Made by a program: the position numbers and the translations under genes. From Thecamonas trahens ATCC 50062 (lineage: Eukaryota > Apusozoa > Apusomonadida > Apusomonadidae), in assembly GCF_000142905.1 (NCBI RefSeq), contig NW_013657641.1, positions 98,321 through 162,320 of the forward strand: a stretch of DNA of 64,000 nucleotides, in the 5' to 3' direction. The first letter of the stretch is position 1. The number at the start of each line of letters is the position of its first letter. The notes below the pieces were generated by a model, which made no database searches, was not told where the DNA came from, and worked only from the letters and a program-made list of their open reading frames with translations. This document shows positions 28,250 to 38,693 of the stretch, one piece after another.

Positions 28250-30480
28250 TCACATGGCATTCGCATCTACAACATCGTCTGCTACAAACTGCTCCAGACG
28301 TGCCCGCGCAGCCACAATCTCCTCATCGAGCTCCTCGCGTGTGGCAGCAATCTGCGACTCGAGTGCACGCAGCGCCTGCCGCGCATGCTCGCGCTGCGCC
28401 TCGCGCTCGGCCTCCAGATCGCATGCAACGCGTTGCGCAGAGTCCAGCTCAGCTCGCGCCTCAAGAAGTGTGTTGAGCGCAAGCGTCGACTCGCCATCTT
28501 GTCCGAGGAACGTCGAGATGGCGACAGACGTCACGCACACGCCCGGCACAACTGCAAAAGTGGACGGGAACGGCCCGAGCGCCGCGCGGATGAGTTCCTC
28601 GCCATCAAACACTACCTTGCGGAACTCAAGCGGCCGGAGCAGCGGCCGGACAGTCCCGCACAGCTGTCGCCGGAGGCTCGCGGCCCACTCGGGCTCCGCA
28701 AAGAGCCCAAGCAGCGCGTCGCGAGACGCCGCGTCAACCACCACCGAGTAGCCAAAGACCAGGTGTATAAAGACGCGGCAGCCCTCCGCAGTCGTCATCG
28801 GCATCCACTCGCCCATCAGCGCTGCCCCACCGCCCAGCAGTGGCCCCAGTTCAGAGCTCACATGATACGTCTCGCAGCTGGTCTGCGCCCCGCGTCCGTC
28901 GTCGGCCGCTGTCGGCAGCGCCACTCGCACAAGTTCCTCTTCGTACTCTAGCGCGAGTGTCACCGGGCCGAGTTCAACACGCACCGCCTGCGTGCCCACA
29001 TTGCGCACGCCAACAGCCACGCCCTCGGGCAAATGCAGGCAAACCGCCTCCCATCGCGTGCTCCGTGCCGTCGTGTACGGCGTCGCGCCCACATCGTCGC
29101 GCTCAGCGAGCTCTTCGTCAGCCGAGAGTGTGTAGAACGGCGAGCCGAGACGCTCGGCGGTGATCCGCCGGATCGTACCGGTCTTGGCCGTAGCCACGTA
29201 GATGCCAGCCTCACTCGCGCTCACGTCAATTGCCCTGTGAACCTCCTGCACCTGCACACCCAACGGTGGAATGTAGTCGACCAGCGGGCCGTGGGCGAGC
29301 CACACCTCACCCACGGGGTGCGCCTCCTCGCCAGCATGCGGCTCGTAAGGTTCGGTCGCCTCAAGCACCAGCGCCTCACCATAGTCAATGGTGTATGTCA
29401 TCGCCACACCCGGCGGATCCACCAGCTCCTCGCCAGGCTGGAGGAAGAAGCTCGTCGGGCCGCGCCGCAGCTCGCGCGCGCCCAGCCGCACCCCGCTCTC
29501 GCCCATCGGGTTGGCCACAATGCACCACTCGTTAGCCTCGAGCTCAAGCTTGCACACCACCCGCACAAGCTCCTCGCCGTGGTATGGCACGTAAGCCACC
29601 GCGCCAGAGCCTAGATCGTCCCGCCCGACCGCGAACACCTCGCCAGCCCGTCGGACCACACCCGTCGCATCCTTGCCTGCCACCACTGCCCGCAGATGAA
29701 CCACTGCGTCGCGCGCAATGTCGATCGGTGTCACCCAACTCAGCACCGTGCTCGCCAGCGGCGGGAAGACCTGCCCACTGCCGTCGGCGGCCGCCAGCAG
29801 TTCCTCCACCCCCACCACCGAGACCGCACCCGAAACCACCGACTCACACCGGAGCGCAACCGCCCCGCCGGCGGAGCCAGGGCATCCAGCGTGGCCACAA
29901 TCACCAAGTTGTAGTAATCGTCCTCGCTACGGACATCGCTTCGCGGGCCGACCACAACAAACTCGTCCCCGGCCGAGCGTTCGAAGCCGTCAAACGGATC
30001 GGCACCGTCTGCGATCATCCGCACATGCAGCGCGGCGTGAGCCGGAAGCGAGCGCAGCGGCTTGGCCGTCTCGGTCAGAAGCGTCTCACCGGGATAGAGC
30101 ACAACGCCTCCGAGCCGAGTCCGCTCCGATCCGGCCACGATAACGGCGACCTTGCCCTCCTCGAGCGCATACATCTTGCCATCACTCGAGCGCATCGGCC
30201 GGCCAGCCACGTCCATCACCACCGGGTTGGAGATCAGAAGATAATGCCCGTGCGGCACTTGGATGTGAGCCACAGGCGCGTCCGTCATCGGCCAGAATCG
30301 GTCGTCGCTCTCGCCGCCAGCACTGTCCGACAGCGGCACGGTGCCCGGGCCATAGTACACGGTCGTCGTCTCTGTCTCGCCATCAAACACCGTCCACGAG
30401 TAGCCTGCGGGGATGACATTTGAAAGTGTGCTTGCACATGCTCTTGGCGACGCTGGTGGTGAAGGTGGTGCCACTGGCAT
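28250..30480 (-). CDS. MVP: Major vault protein, shortened at the C-terminus, with one single-base break
   Basis: Main wall protein of the vault ribonucleoprotein particle. Starts at ATG 30480; VIPAGYSWTVFDGETET matches the IPPYHYIHV start of known MVPs. Vault repeats are evident: VPHGHYLLISNPVV, YPGETLLTETAKPL, PTSFFLQPGEELV (very like SFFLQPGE in animal MVP), EVWLAHGPLVDYIPP, GIYVATAKTGTIR. The shoulder domain follows (GCRVFIHLVFGYSVVVDAAS ... VCVTSVAIS), then about 90 helical residues. A missing base in the CCCC at 29863-29866 separates two frames. About 743 residues against about 860-890 in animals: most of the cap helix and the cap ring are missing. Either the protein is genuinely short or another 3' exon is unrecognised. 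Its neighbours are a macro-domain protein and a large GTPase. Confidence 0.87.
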
Positions 30481-30792
30481 GTGTCTGGCGTGGTACTGGC
30501 CTCTTCGCGAGACGTGTATCCACCTCGCCTAGCCCAGCGATGCCGCTCGCTCGTCCAACAACTTGTACTCGTTGACTCCATTGAAGACCATTCGTGACTT
30601 GTCATCCTTCCATTTTGTCGCCATTCAATGATCTCAATGGAACACCACCGGTCCACCCGCTGGCAATGGAAACATTGTCAAACGCCGCGCAGACGGCGCG
30701 CAAGCGACAACCGAGTGGCCACCTGGCGTGACTGGCGGCTGTGGCCGAACCGATGAGAGATTTTACTTTATGCGTACGGTTGTCAATGACTA
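30481..30792. other. Spacer upstream of the vault gene
   Basis: 312 bases between the vault start and the GTPase stop, both minus strand. Short open stretches occur (for example a minus-strand ATG reading MVFNGVNEYKLLDERAASLG then stop) but show no homology and no splice phase that would fit the vault gene. Confidence 0.45.
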
Positions 30793-33700
30793 CTACGCAT
30801 GCTTTGGGCGCTTGGACGGGGAGAGGGACTCGATGGGGGTCGCTTGGCGGCGACGCTTGCCACGGACACGCACGGCCTTCGTCATCGGGACGGTGGTGGG
30901 TGCCGCGGCGCCATGGTGCGTGTCGGACGTGTCCGATGACCGATCAGGACGGTCGTTGTGGCAAAAAGTGGTCCACCACTGGAGCTCGAGCGCCTGCGCA
31001 GCGAGCTTCTCGTTGGCGGCGCTGATGAGCTTGGCGCGCCGACTGCGTGTCTCCTTTCCGGCATTGCCAGAGCGTGACGAGGCGGTGGAGCAAGTGGGAA
31101 CAACGGTGAGGGTGTTGAGGCCGTGGAAAAGGGTGATGCCCGAGTTGAGCTTGCCGCGGATCAACACGTCGTTCTTGGAGACGCCAGCGGCGCCCCGCAC
31201 TGCGTACGCGAGGCCCATGGCCGAGACCGAGCGCGCCCGGTTGACACCGATCATGATGTCGGCGTACTCCGGAGCGAGCTCGTCGCAGTCGGCAATGGCG
31301 TGTGCGATGCCCTCCAGCTCGTCGAGCGACAGGATGTAGCGCGGGTCTTTGACGTGCGCTGTCGTGTTCTCCGCAAACGCCGCCTTGTTCTGGATAATGT
31401 GGATCAGAAGCCCGTCTGAGCGGATGGCCGCTGAGCCGGCCTTGCGTGCCTCGCAGAGAATGGCGGCCTCGAGGCGCTTGACGTTCTTGAGGAAGGCGAG
31501 GAGCGAGATCCGCTCGGTCCCGAGGCGCGAGTCGCGGGCCTGCGCGATGTGAGAGAGGCCAAGGTCGATCAGAGCGCCAAACGCTGTCGTCCGCGATGGG
31601 AGCACCACGCTCTGGCCCAGACTTTCCGACGTCCACTCGTCGACGGCGCACGCCGCAAGGAACGCCGCAAGGGCCTCGGCGTCGTGGGCTGTCGCCTGGC
31701 CGCTCACTGCGAAGAACGCGTCGTCAAGGAGGAGCTGCGTTTTGGCGTTCGTGGCGATGAGGCTCTTAACGCCCTGCAAAGCATCGGCGTTGGGAGCGAG
31801 AAACACGATGGCGTGCTTGGCCAGGAGCTTGGGTCGGCAAGGAGCGCAAGCACGGGTGCTTCGCTGGTGTCGGACACAGCGACGACGATTGGAGTGGAGT
31901 CGAGCGTGATGCGCTCGGCGAGGCGCTCAAACTCGCCCACCGTCGGCGTCGTCACGCGGAGCTTGCACCGCGTCGCCACCCTCTCTGCGTTCTTACCATA
32001 CTCGAGAGTGGTGATGAGGAACTCGGCCGACGCATCGATCTTGACCTTAACCTTGAGTTTGGGCACGGGCCGCGGCGCCGTTGACTTGGCCTGGCGGGTC
32101 ATGGCCACCGCCATCGAGGTCACGGCCGCCGACACAATGTGGCGGGCGCCGCCAGGCGCGTCGCGCTCGGTGGCGAACTTGTTCATGACGGCGCTGGCGT
32201 CGGCTGCAAACCTCTCATCAATCGAGCGCAGGCTCTTCCACGGCTTGGCGTGCTTGTCCGCGTTGATATCTGCGGCGGCCTCGCACGCGTCCGCAAGCGG
32301 GAGATGCGACCTCTCGACAAACTTGATGAGGTTGTTGCGCAAGGGCGCCACGTATGCCTCGATGGCAGACTTCACGATAGACTTGAGTCGCGCCATAGCC
32401 TCGACGCTAGTTGTCCAAGTCGCGAGGACATCCGTGACCTCGTGCGCGACGTTGGTGTCCAGGGCGAGTGTCACGTTGAGGCGCTCCAGGTCGCGCTCCA
32501 GTGTCTTCTCAATCGCCCCGCAAGTCGCCTCGAACTGCGCCTTGCTGCTCTTGTCCCTGGGCGTGTCCTTCTTTCCAGCAATCACCCTGCGTGTCATGGA
32601 CTTGATGGCCTGGCGCGTCTTCTGGAACGACGTTATGATGTAGTGCGCGAGGACGCACTCGATCCTGGTCACTAGCATCGTCGCGTTTCCGGCGCTGAGG
32701 GCTTTGGCCATGTCATCGTGAAGTTTCTCCACCACGAGAACGGCCCAATCGGCGTCAGAGACCTCAGCATTGAGGAACGCAGCATCGGCTTCTTTTTGGC
32801 CGTCGTGCGCTTGCCATTGAGCGCGAGCATGTTGCGTCGAGCATCACAAAGCTGGATGGACGTCTGCCTCCGGCCGCACTCAAAGTTGTGGAGGCTCATG
32901 ATGCCGATCAAGTACGAAATGGCCGGACGCATGGCGTCGCCCACGATGCGGCTGGCAGCAACCGTGAGCATCTCCGTGACATACTTTTGGTACACTTTGG
33001 GCCGCGTGAAGAACTCATTGAGCCACTTCCGCTGCTGGATCATAGCGTTGTAAGTCGCCATGTCGAGCTGGCCAAAGCCCTTATGCTTCAAACCCGCCAT
33101 CGTGTGATCGTACAGCACAAGTGCAGTGTTCGGCATGACCATGGCCTTGTCCGCAAGAGCCTGGCGGTACGCCACGACGTCGGCGGCATAGGCCGTCGTT
33201 GTGATGGCATCGTCCGTGACCTTATCGCGGATGTGGTGGACAAACTGATCGAGCGCCTGGCGCTCGATCGCCTCACCTGGCGCGCTTCCCATCGCGTCAA
33301 AGTAGTTGACAAAGACCGGCGCGCAGAACGGGTCCTTCGAGTGCGCCATGAGCATGTTCACCACTTTATCGATGCTGGCCTCGCTTGCCCCGCGCTTCGA
33401 GGCGAGGATTACCACATCGACGTCCTTCACCGCGCTCGCCGCCATGTTGTCGTCGGCTGCAGTCATAAATCCGGGAATGTCGACGACGTGCACTTTGGGG
33501 CCAGTCGCCCACGGCCCAAACACAAAGATCCGCTTCTCTGCGTCTTGCCCATCGGGCGCCCCGTATTCGGCCGACCACTCAACTAGCACCTTCGGCAGCA
33601 AGTAGTACTCAGCGCGCATCACATCATGCGAATCGAGCAGCGTGTTGCCGTCCCAGCACTCGAGTCGAAAGTTGTACCCCTCGCGGTACTTGAGGACCGT

Positions 33701-34357
33701 GACGAGCTTGGAGACCGAAGTTGCGCCTGCGCCCGCATTTAGCGGCCACTTGCCCACTTGCCCCGTCCCAAGCTTGTACAGCTCTTCCAGAGTCTGGTCT
33801 TCGCCTTCGAGCGCGGCGATGATGTCGCTGACTTCATATTCCTCGACCTTGTACTTCTCCACCTTGGCAAGAAGTGGAAGCGGCGACACGAGCTCGTTCA
33901 CGAGGGTCGTCTTACCCAGCCCCGCCTCACCAACAACCGCGATTGTCACCGTCACCGCATCATACTTGTCAGCATTCTTGTGGTACTCGCTCTTGAGCTT
34001 GTTAAACTTGCTGGTCTCCTTGTCGCCAAGCGGTCCTAAGGCCTCCTCCTCCTTGGCCACCAACCTGTCGCGCGCGCGAAACGCATCTGACACCTTTGGC
34101 ATCACAGACTTGTTCTTCTTCGCAGAGCTTGGCCCAGCGCCGACTGCTTCGGATCCCCACACCCGCTTCCGCCGGCACTTGCGCGCGGACCGCCGACTTT
34201 GCGACGTTGTTGCCGTCGTCGTGGTCGACCCGCGCGGTGGCTCCCAGTCGTCGTCGTTGCTCAGGCCTACCAGCATGTGTGAGTGTGAGGGTGCACGGTG
34301 GGAGGAAGGGGAAGGGGAGAGAAGGGGACAGAGAAACGCACGCATATGGGTTGGCAT
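30793..34357 (-). CDS. Large dynamin-superfamily-like GTPase, with two single-base breaks
   Basis: About 1160-1190 residues over three frames. Frame 1 carries the GTPase domain: G1 TIAVVGEAGLGKTTLVNEL, G2 region GATSVSKLVTVLKY, G3 VHVVDIPGF, possible G4 VFVNYFDAMG. This layout, with a large insert between G1 and G2, recalls nuclear GTPase SLIP-GC (NUGGC) and dynamin-like or GBP-like proteins. Frames 2 and 3 are long helical regions, ending in a basic KRRRQATPIESLSPSKRPKH tail that may be a nuclear signal. Missing bases in the A5 (TTTTT at 32793-32797) and in the GGG at 31831-31833 reconnect the frames, giving EADAAFLNAEVSDADW and DPKLLAKHAIVFLAPN. ATG 34357 is the outermost start; ATG 34276 (MLVGLSNDDD) is equally possible. 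Function not assigned beyond GTP binding. Confidence 0.75.
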
Positions 34358-34832
34358 GCTTTCCGGACTGCAAGTCGAGTGTGCGTGGCTACGATGACCG
34401 TTGTGTTCCTTGTAGAGTCGACTGATGTTAATGCTCCAGTGGCTAAAGGGTACACAAAACGTCGCACCCGACGTTCCACTTTTTTTTCTGCGAATACGGC
34501 GCGACCAGCCTAGGCCCCCTACCTCCCCCTATCCCCCCCCCATCTACACCTGTGCATGCAGGCGCCAAGTACGTTGTGGGTCAATCCCCCCCCCCCCCCC
34601 CCCCCCCATGGACTGCTGCAACATCTTGGGCATTGGAAAAAGAAGCATGCCATCCGATTGCCCAACGATTCCGTCGGTGTCACCGAACACGCTCACCGGT
34701 CTTCCATCGAGTCGCACTCGGCAGACGAACCGGCGTCGAGACGACGGCAGACCTGACCCCCTCCCCCCCCTTGTTCGGACAAGCTCCAACGGGCGTTGTC
34801 TGCGGAGGAGAAGGACAAAATTCGGCAACAAG
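34358..34832. other. 5' region of the ubiquitin protease gene
   Basis: Divergent spacer and possible leader or intron. The frame of the protease is open from ATG 34425, but the stretch is C-rich with a run of about 20 C near 34588-34608 and has several acceptor-like AGs. A different frame at about 34780-34830 reads LQRALSAEEKDKIRQQ, which looks coding, so an unrecognised splice or base error may lie just before 34833. Confidence 0.45.
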
Positions 34833-37687
34833 ATGGAGGAGATGCTCAAGATGCTCCAGGCGGCGTATGGAACCAAGTTGAGAGGTGCTACGGAGAGGAA
34901 GTCGCTGCTGCGTAACGTGGCTGGAGGCGAGGTTGGCCAGGTGGTGGCCAACCGGGTGGGACTGCACGCAAGCGGCTTTTTCGGCGAACACAAGACACAT
35001 CATTATCACACACTCGCGCCCGAGGCCTTGGCCCTTCTTGCGCCGGGCGAACATGTGACCTTGCTCATGTGCTGTAATTGCCACGCCTTTGCTCGCTTCC
35101 GAATCGTGCCCTCGCCCTCGCCCGATCCATGTCCGCATCCTGCACATCACTACCACTACGCCGAGATGGACGAGGTGGCAGACGGCGAGTGGTCGACGGG
35201 CGCGGTGCCCGACCTGGGTGCTGCATGCTGCGGATGTTCACGGTCTGTCGATGTGGTTGTCTCGCGCCCGGTCGTGCCGCGCGAGGTGCTCAAGGCTGTG
35301 CGGATGGAAGCGGCCGGACACAGCGAGCTGGTCGACACTGCCTACAACACACTCGGCATGTACATGTCCAAGCTTGCGTCGGGCGACGGCAAGGGCAAGC
35401 GCATCAACTCACAAAACAAGGGCTACCTCCGCCGGCTCGGTGCTCTCCCGTCGACCAGCGACGTCCTCGCTGCCGTCGGCTTTGTCCTTGCCGCCGACGG
35501 CTTTTGGGATCCGCCAGACCCGGACGACCCAGATGTGCTCTACACGCTCACCATGGCGCGAGTGGAGATGGCGTTTGAGGCCTCGCACACACTCTCGGTG
35601 GCCGAGATGACGGCCGGCCGGCTCGCACTTGATCCAACCGATGCCACCGGCCTCATCCGCGACGCGCTCTGTGGCGACAAGTCGCGGCTCCTGCACGCCC
35701 GCGGGAAGGAAGCCAGCTTTTTGCAGACCATGCGGCCGCTCGCGGCTTCGTTTGTTGCCATCGGGCTCGCCACATCGGCGTCCGACGAGGCTATTGTTTG
35801 GGCGGCGCAGCTCGCCATTGACGAGGCCCGCGAGCGAACGCTCGACGTGCTGGATGCGATCAAGACGCTCCAGGCGGCACGCAACTCGCCAGCCCTCACC
35901 GACAACTATCGCCGCCTGCTGCGCGAGAACGGGAGCGCCATCCAAGAGCTGACTGGGCTGGGCGAGCTCGGACTGGAGTTCAGCGCGAGCGACGACCACG
36001 TGGTGGCCACGTACTACAGCAAGCGCGAAAAGGCACCGCACCTTGCACACCACCTCAAAAAGGCAGCTACAATGGTGGCACGCGGACGGCCCGAGTCAGC
36101 CACGCTGAGTAACCTGGTCGAGACGCTGGATCTACCATCGCCGACGGCGCGGCGCAGCTCGCACACGGCATCGGCCGAGATGACCGAGGAGGAGCAGGTC
36201 CAAGCCGCGATTCTCGAGTCGCAGCGGGCGAGCGCCTTCCTGCGGTCGCCGGGCCCGGAACCCTCCTCGCCTCTACCGTCGCCGTCGTCGCACCTGGAGC
36301 GGGCGGCGTTTGCACTGCGGCTGGAGAGTCGCGCGGGGCTCGGCCTCCCATGTGGCTTGCTCAACATCGGGCAGACATGCTACTTTAACTCGCTCATCCA
36401 GGCCCTGTTTGCTTTTCAACCGTTCCGACTGGCCATCCTCGCTGCACCTGCGCCTGGCTGCACCCCCAGCGACGAACAGAGCGGAAGCGAGCACGTGGCG
36501 GCATTTGTGGCTGCATTACAGGAGCTGTTTGCTTACATGGCACTCGGCAAGGCCAAGACGTACAACTCATCCAAGCTCATGGCCGCGCTCCGGCACGAGT
36601 CGGGTGCGCCGGTCAGGGTCGGCCTCCAGGAGGACGTCGCCGAGTACATCAACGTATTCCTCGAGCAGGCGAAGGCCGCGTTTGCGAGTGCAGATGCCGA
36701 GGCGCCCAACCCGGTGACAGAGCTCTTCTACGGCGAGCTTGCCCAGGTACTGGCCTACTCTCAGACAGACGAGGCGGGGCCGGTCCCGCAGCCAGCCACC
36801 TCGGTGCCGTTCAACCGGCTCATCCTCGACGTTGACGCTGGATCGATGCATGCCGCGCTCGATGCGTACACGGCACCGACGCAAGTATTTTTACCCCCCA
36901 GAACGCAGACGCGCAAGTGGCAGCAACCAAGACGACCCGGCTGGCGTCGGCGCCGCCGGCACTCATCCTTCAGGTCTCACGTGTCGTTTTCTCGCCGGCC
37001 ACTCAGGCCGGGATCAAGATCGACGACCCATTCGAGTTTCCCGACAAGCTGTTCCTTGACCGGTACCTCGCGGAGAATGCAGAGAGGGTGGCTGAACTGG
37101 CCGAGCACGACGCTTTGCTTGCGGCGCGCATCGACGAGCTGGCGCACGAGCTGGTCCCTGGCACCGAGTTTGACGCACTCTCAGCGTCGATGGCGCTCCT
37201 GAAGAGCCATTCACCGCCCGGCGCGGTCGCAGCTGCCGAAACGCTCTCGCAGCTCCGCAGCAGCCTGGAGGCACGCAACAGGCTGATCGCAGAGCAGACT
37301 GCAGCGATCAAGGCCGAGCGCGAAGCGCTGTTCTCCGAGCTCGACAAGACAGCATACGTCCTGCACGCAGTGCTTGTGCACGACGGCTACGCCTCGTCGG
37401 GTCACTACTATGCTTACGTGCGCCAAAACCCAGACGGCTCGACCTGGTTCCGACTCGACGACGCCACAGTCTCGATGACAACCGCGGCCGAGGTGTGGAA
37501 GCACGCGACTGGCGGGCACAAGCAGGCTTCTGGCTACTGCTTTATGTACGTCAAGGCCGAGGCGGCCGCAGCCGCGAGTGTAGTCTCGGATCCTGTCATG
37601 GCCGAGCTTCCCGAGCGGGCCGCCGCCGCGGCGAGGCACCGCAACACCGTCGACGCGAGCAACACGCGACTGTTCCCGCAGAGCTAA
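34833..37687 (+). CDS. Ubiquitin-specific protease, USP25/28-like or Ubp2-like, with one single-base break
   Basis: Cysteine protease (peptidase C19) that removes ubiquitin. About 950 residues. N-terminal region with a His/Cys cluster (LMCCNCHAFARF, PCPHPAHHYHY, AACCGCSRS) that may bind zinc; a helical middle with YLRRLGALPSTSDVLAAVGF; and a UIM-like motif EEEQVQAAILESQRA. The catalytic domain starts GLPCGLLNIGQTCYFNSLIQ, with Cys encoded near 36378. It contains LQEDVAEYINVFLEQ, then a helical insert, and the His box VLVHDGYASSGHYYAYVRQN (near 37403) with FRLDDATVS. A UIM before a USP domain with QxDVxE/Y resembles USP25/28. One base missing in the C6 at 36894-36899 separates Cys and His boxes. 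Start is my conservative choice; ATG 34425 is also in frame. Confidence 0.85.
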
Positions 37688-37709
37688 ACACCACCTCTGG
37701 TCCCTCTTT

Positions 37710-38453
37710 CTACAAGATGCGATGCGCGAGTGCGGCGCGGCAAAACGCGATGTCGGCTTCAAGACCCGCAGCGACATCGGCCGGGAGTTGATCGAGGTGG
37801 ACAGCGAGCACATGGTCGAGCACTCTTCCCAGCCTCCGCTGAGTCCACATCAGCGTTCTCCTGGCAAAACCATCCACATCCAGCGCGGCCTCGGCCGGTA
37901 CTTCCCCAACGCTGGCCTCGACCCCCACCTCTTCATCGGACGCCTCCTCGCCATTGGCGAGCACAGCGTTGACGACGGCAACATCCTTGTGCGCGAGATC
38001 GAGCACATGCGCCATAGTATCGACCGCCGCACACGGATAAGGAACAGGGTGGGCCGGACAGAGGTACGCCCTCTTCGCCCTTGCTCTGCTGTAGCCGGCA
38101 GCACCAGTTCCATCACCAGCATCATCACCAGCTTCATCACCAGCTTCATCACCACCACCACCACCATCATCATCATCAACGTTGGCGATCGCGGCGGTGG
38201 TTAGCCGCGGACACGTGTCGTGCGAGCAGAGACCATCCGAGTCAACGACGACTGCCGACACCTTTTGCGCCAACATGGCGACAAGGGCAAGTGCCAGCTG
38301 TGTCCCACCGGACACGCCATGCTCATCATGGCCGTCCTGGTCAGAGTGGTCGCCACTGACGGCGGCCTCGGCCCGGGCAATGACCGTCTGGGCATCTTCA
38401 CCGGCAGACAGCCCCGCCTGTAGGACTCGGCGGGCAGTCTGTCCCACGTCACC

Positions 38454-38456
<3 letters not shown>
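37710..38456 (-). CDS. Hypothetical acidic protein next to a CA microsatellite
   Basis: 248 residues from ATG 38456, which directly abuts a long CA run on its 5' side. Ala/Asp/Val-rich; an acidic Gly/Asp linker (about 90-120) encoded by GATGAT-type repeats; then a C-terminal helical part ARRTLMWTQRRLGRVLDHVL ending in AFCRAALAHRIL. Cys residues at CSHDTCPRL and YLCPAHPVPYPC might bind metal. I do not recognise the family. The CA run followed by gacgtgggacag looks like an intron 3' end, so the true start may be in an upstream exon. It converges on the ubiquitin protease with 22 bases between stops. Confidence 0.5.

Positions 38457-38520
<64 letters not shown>
38456..38520. repeat. (TG)n microsatellite, about 32 units
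   Basis: Uninterrupted dinucleotide run, CA in the sense of the hypothetical gene it abuts. A G run (about 38610-38620) and G-rich spacer continue to 38693. Confidence 0.95.
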
Positions 38521-38522
<2 letters not shown>

Positions 38523-38693
38523 TGGGGTGGTGGTGAGTGGTGAGGGGGGAGGGGGAAGCGGGAGGACGGGTCAGGGGTCGGTTGACAGGCGGGTCGGTGC
38601 GGCCAGCCAGGGGGGGGGGGTGACGGCAACACAAAGGAGACGGGGGGACTGGCGGATTTAAATCCACGCACAGGAGACGGCAGACAACGCAAA

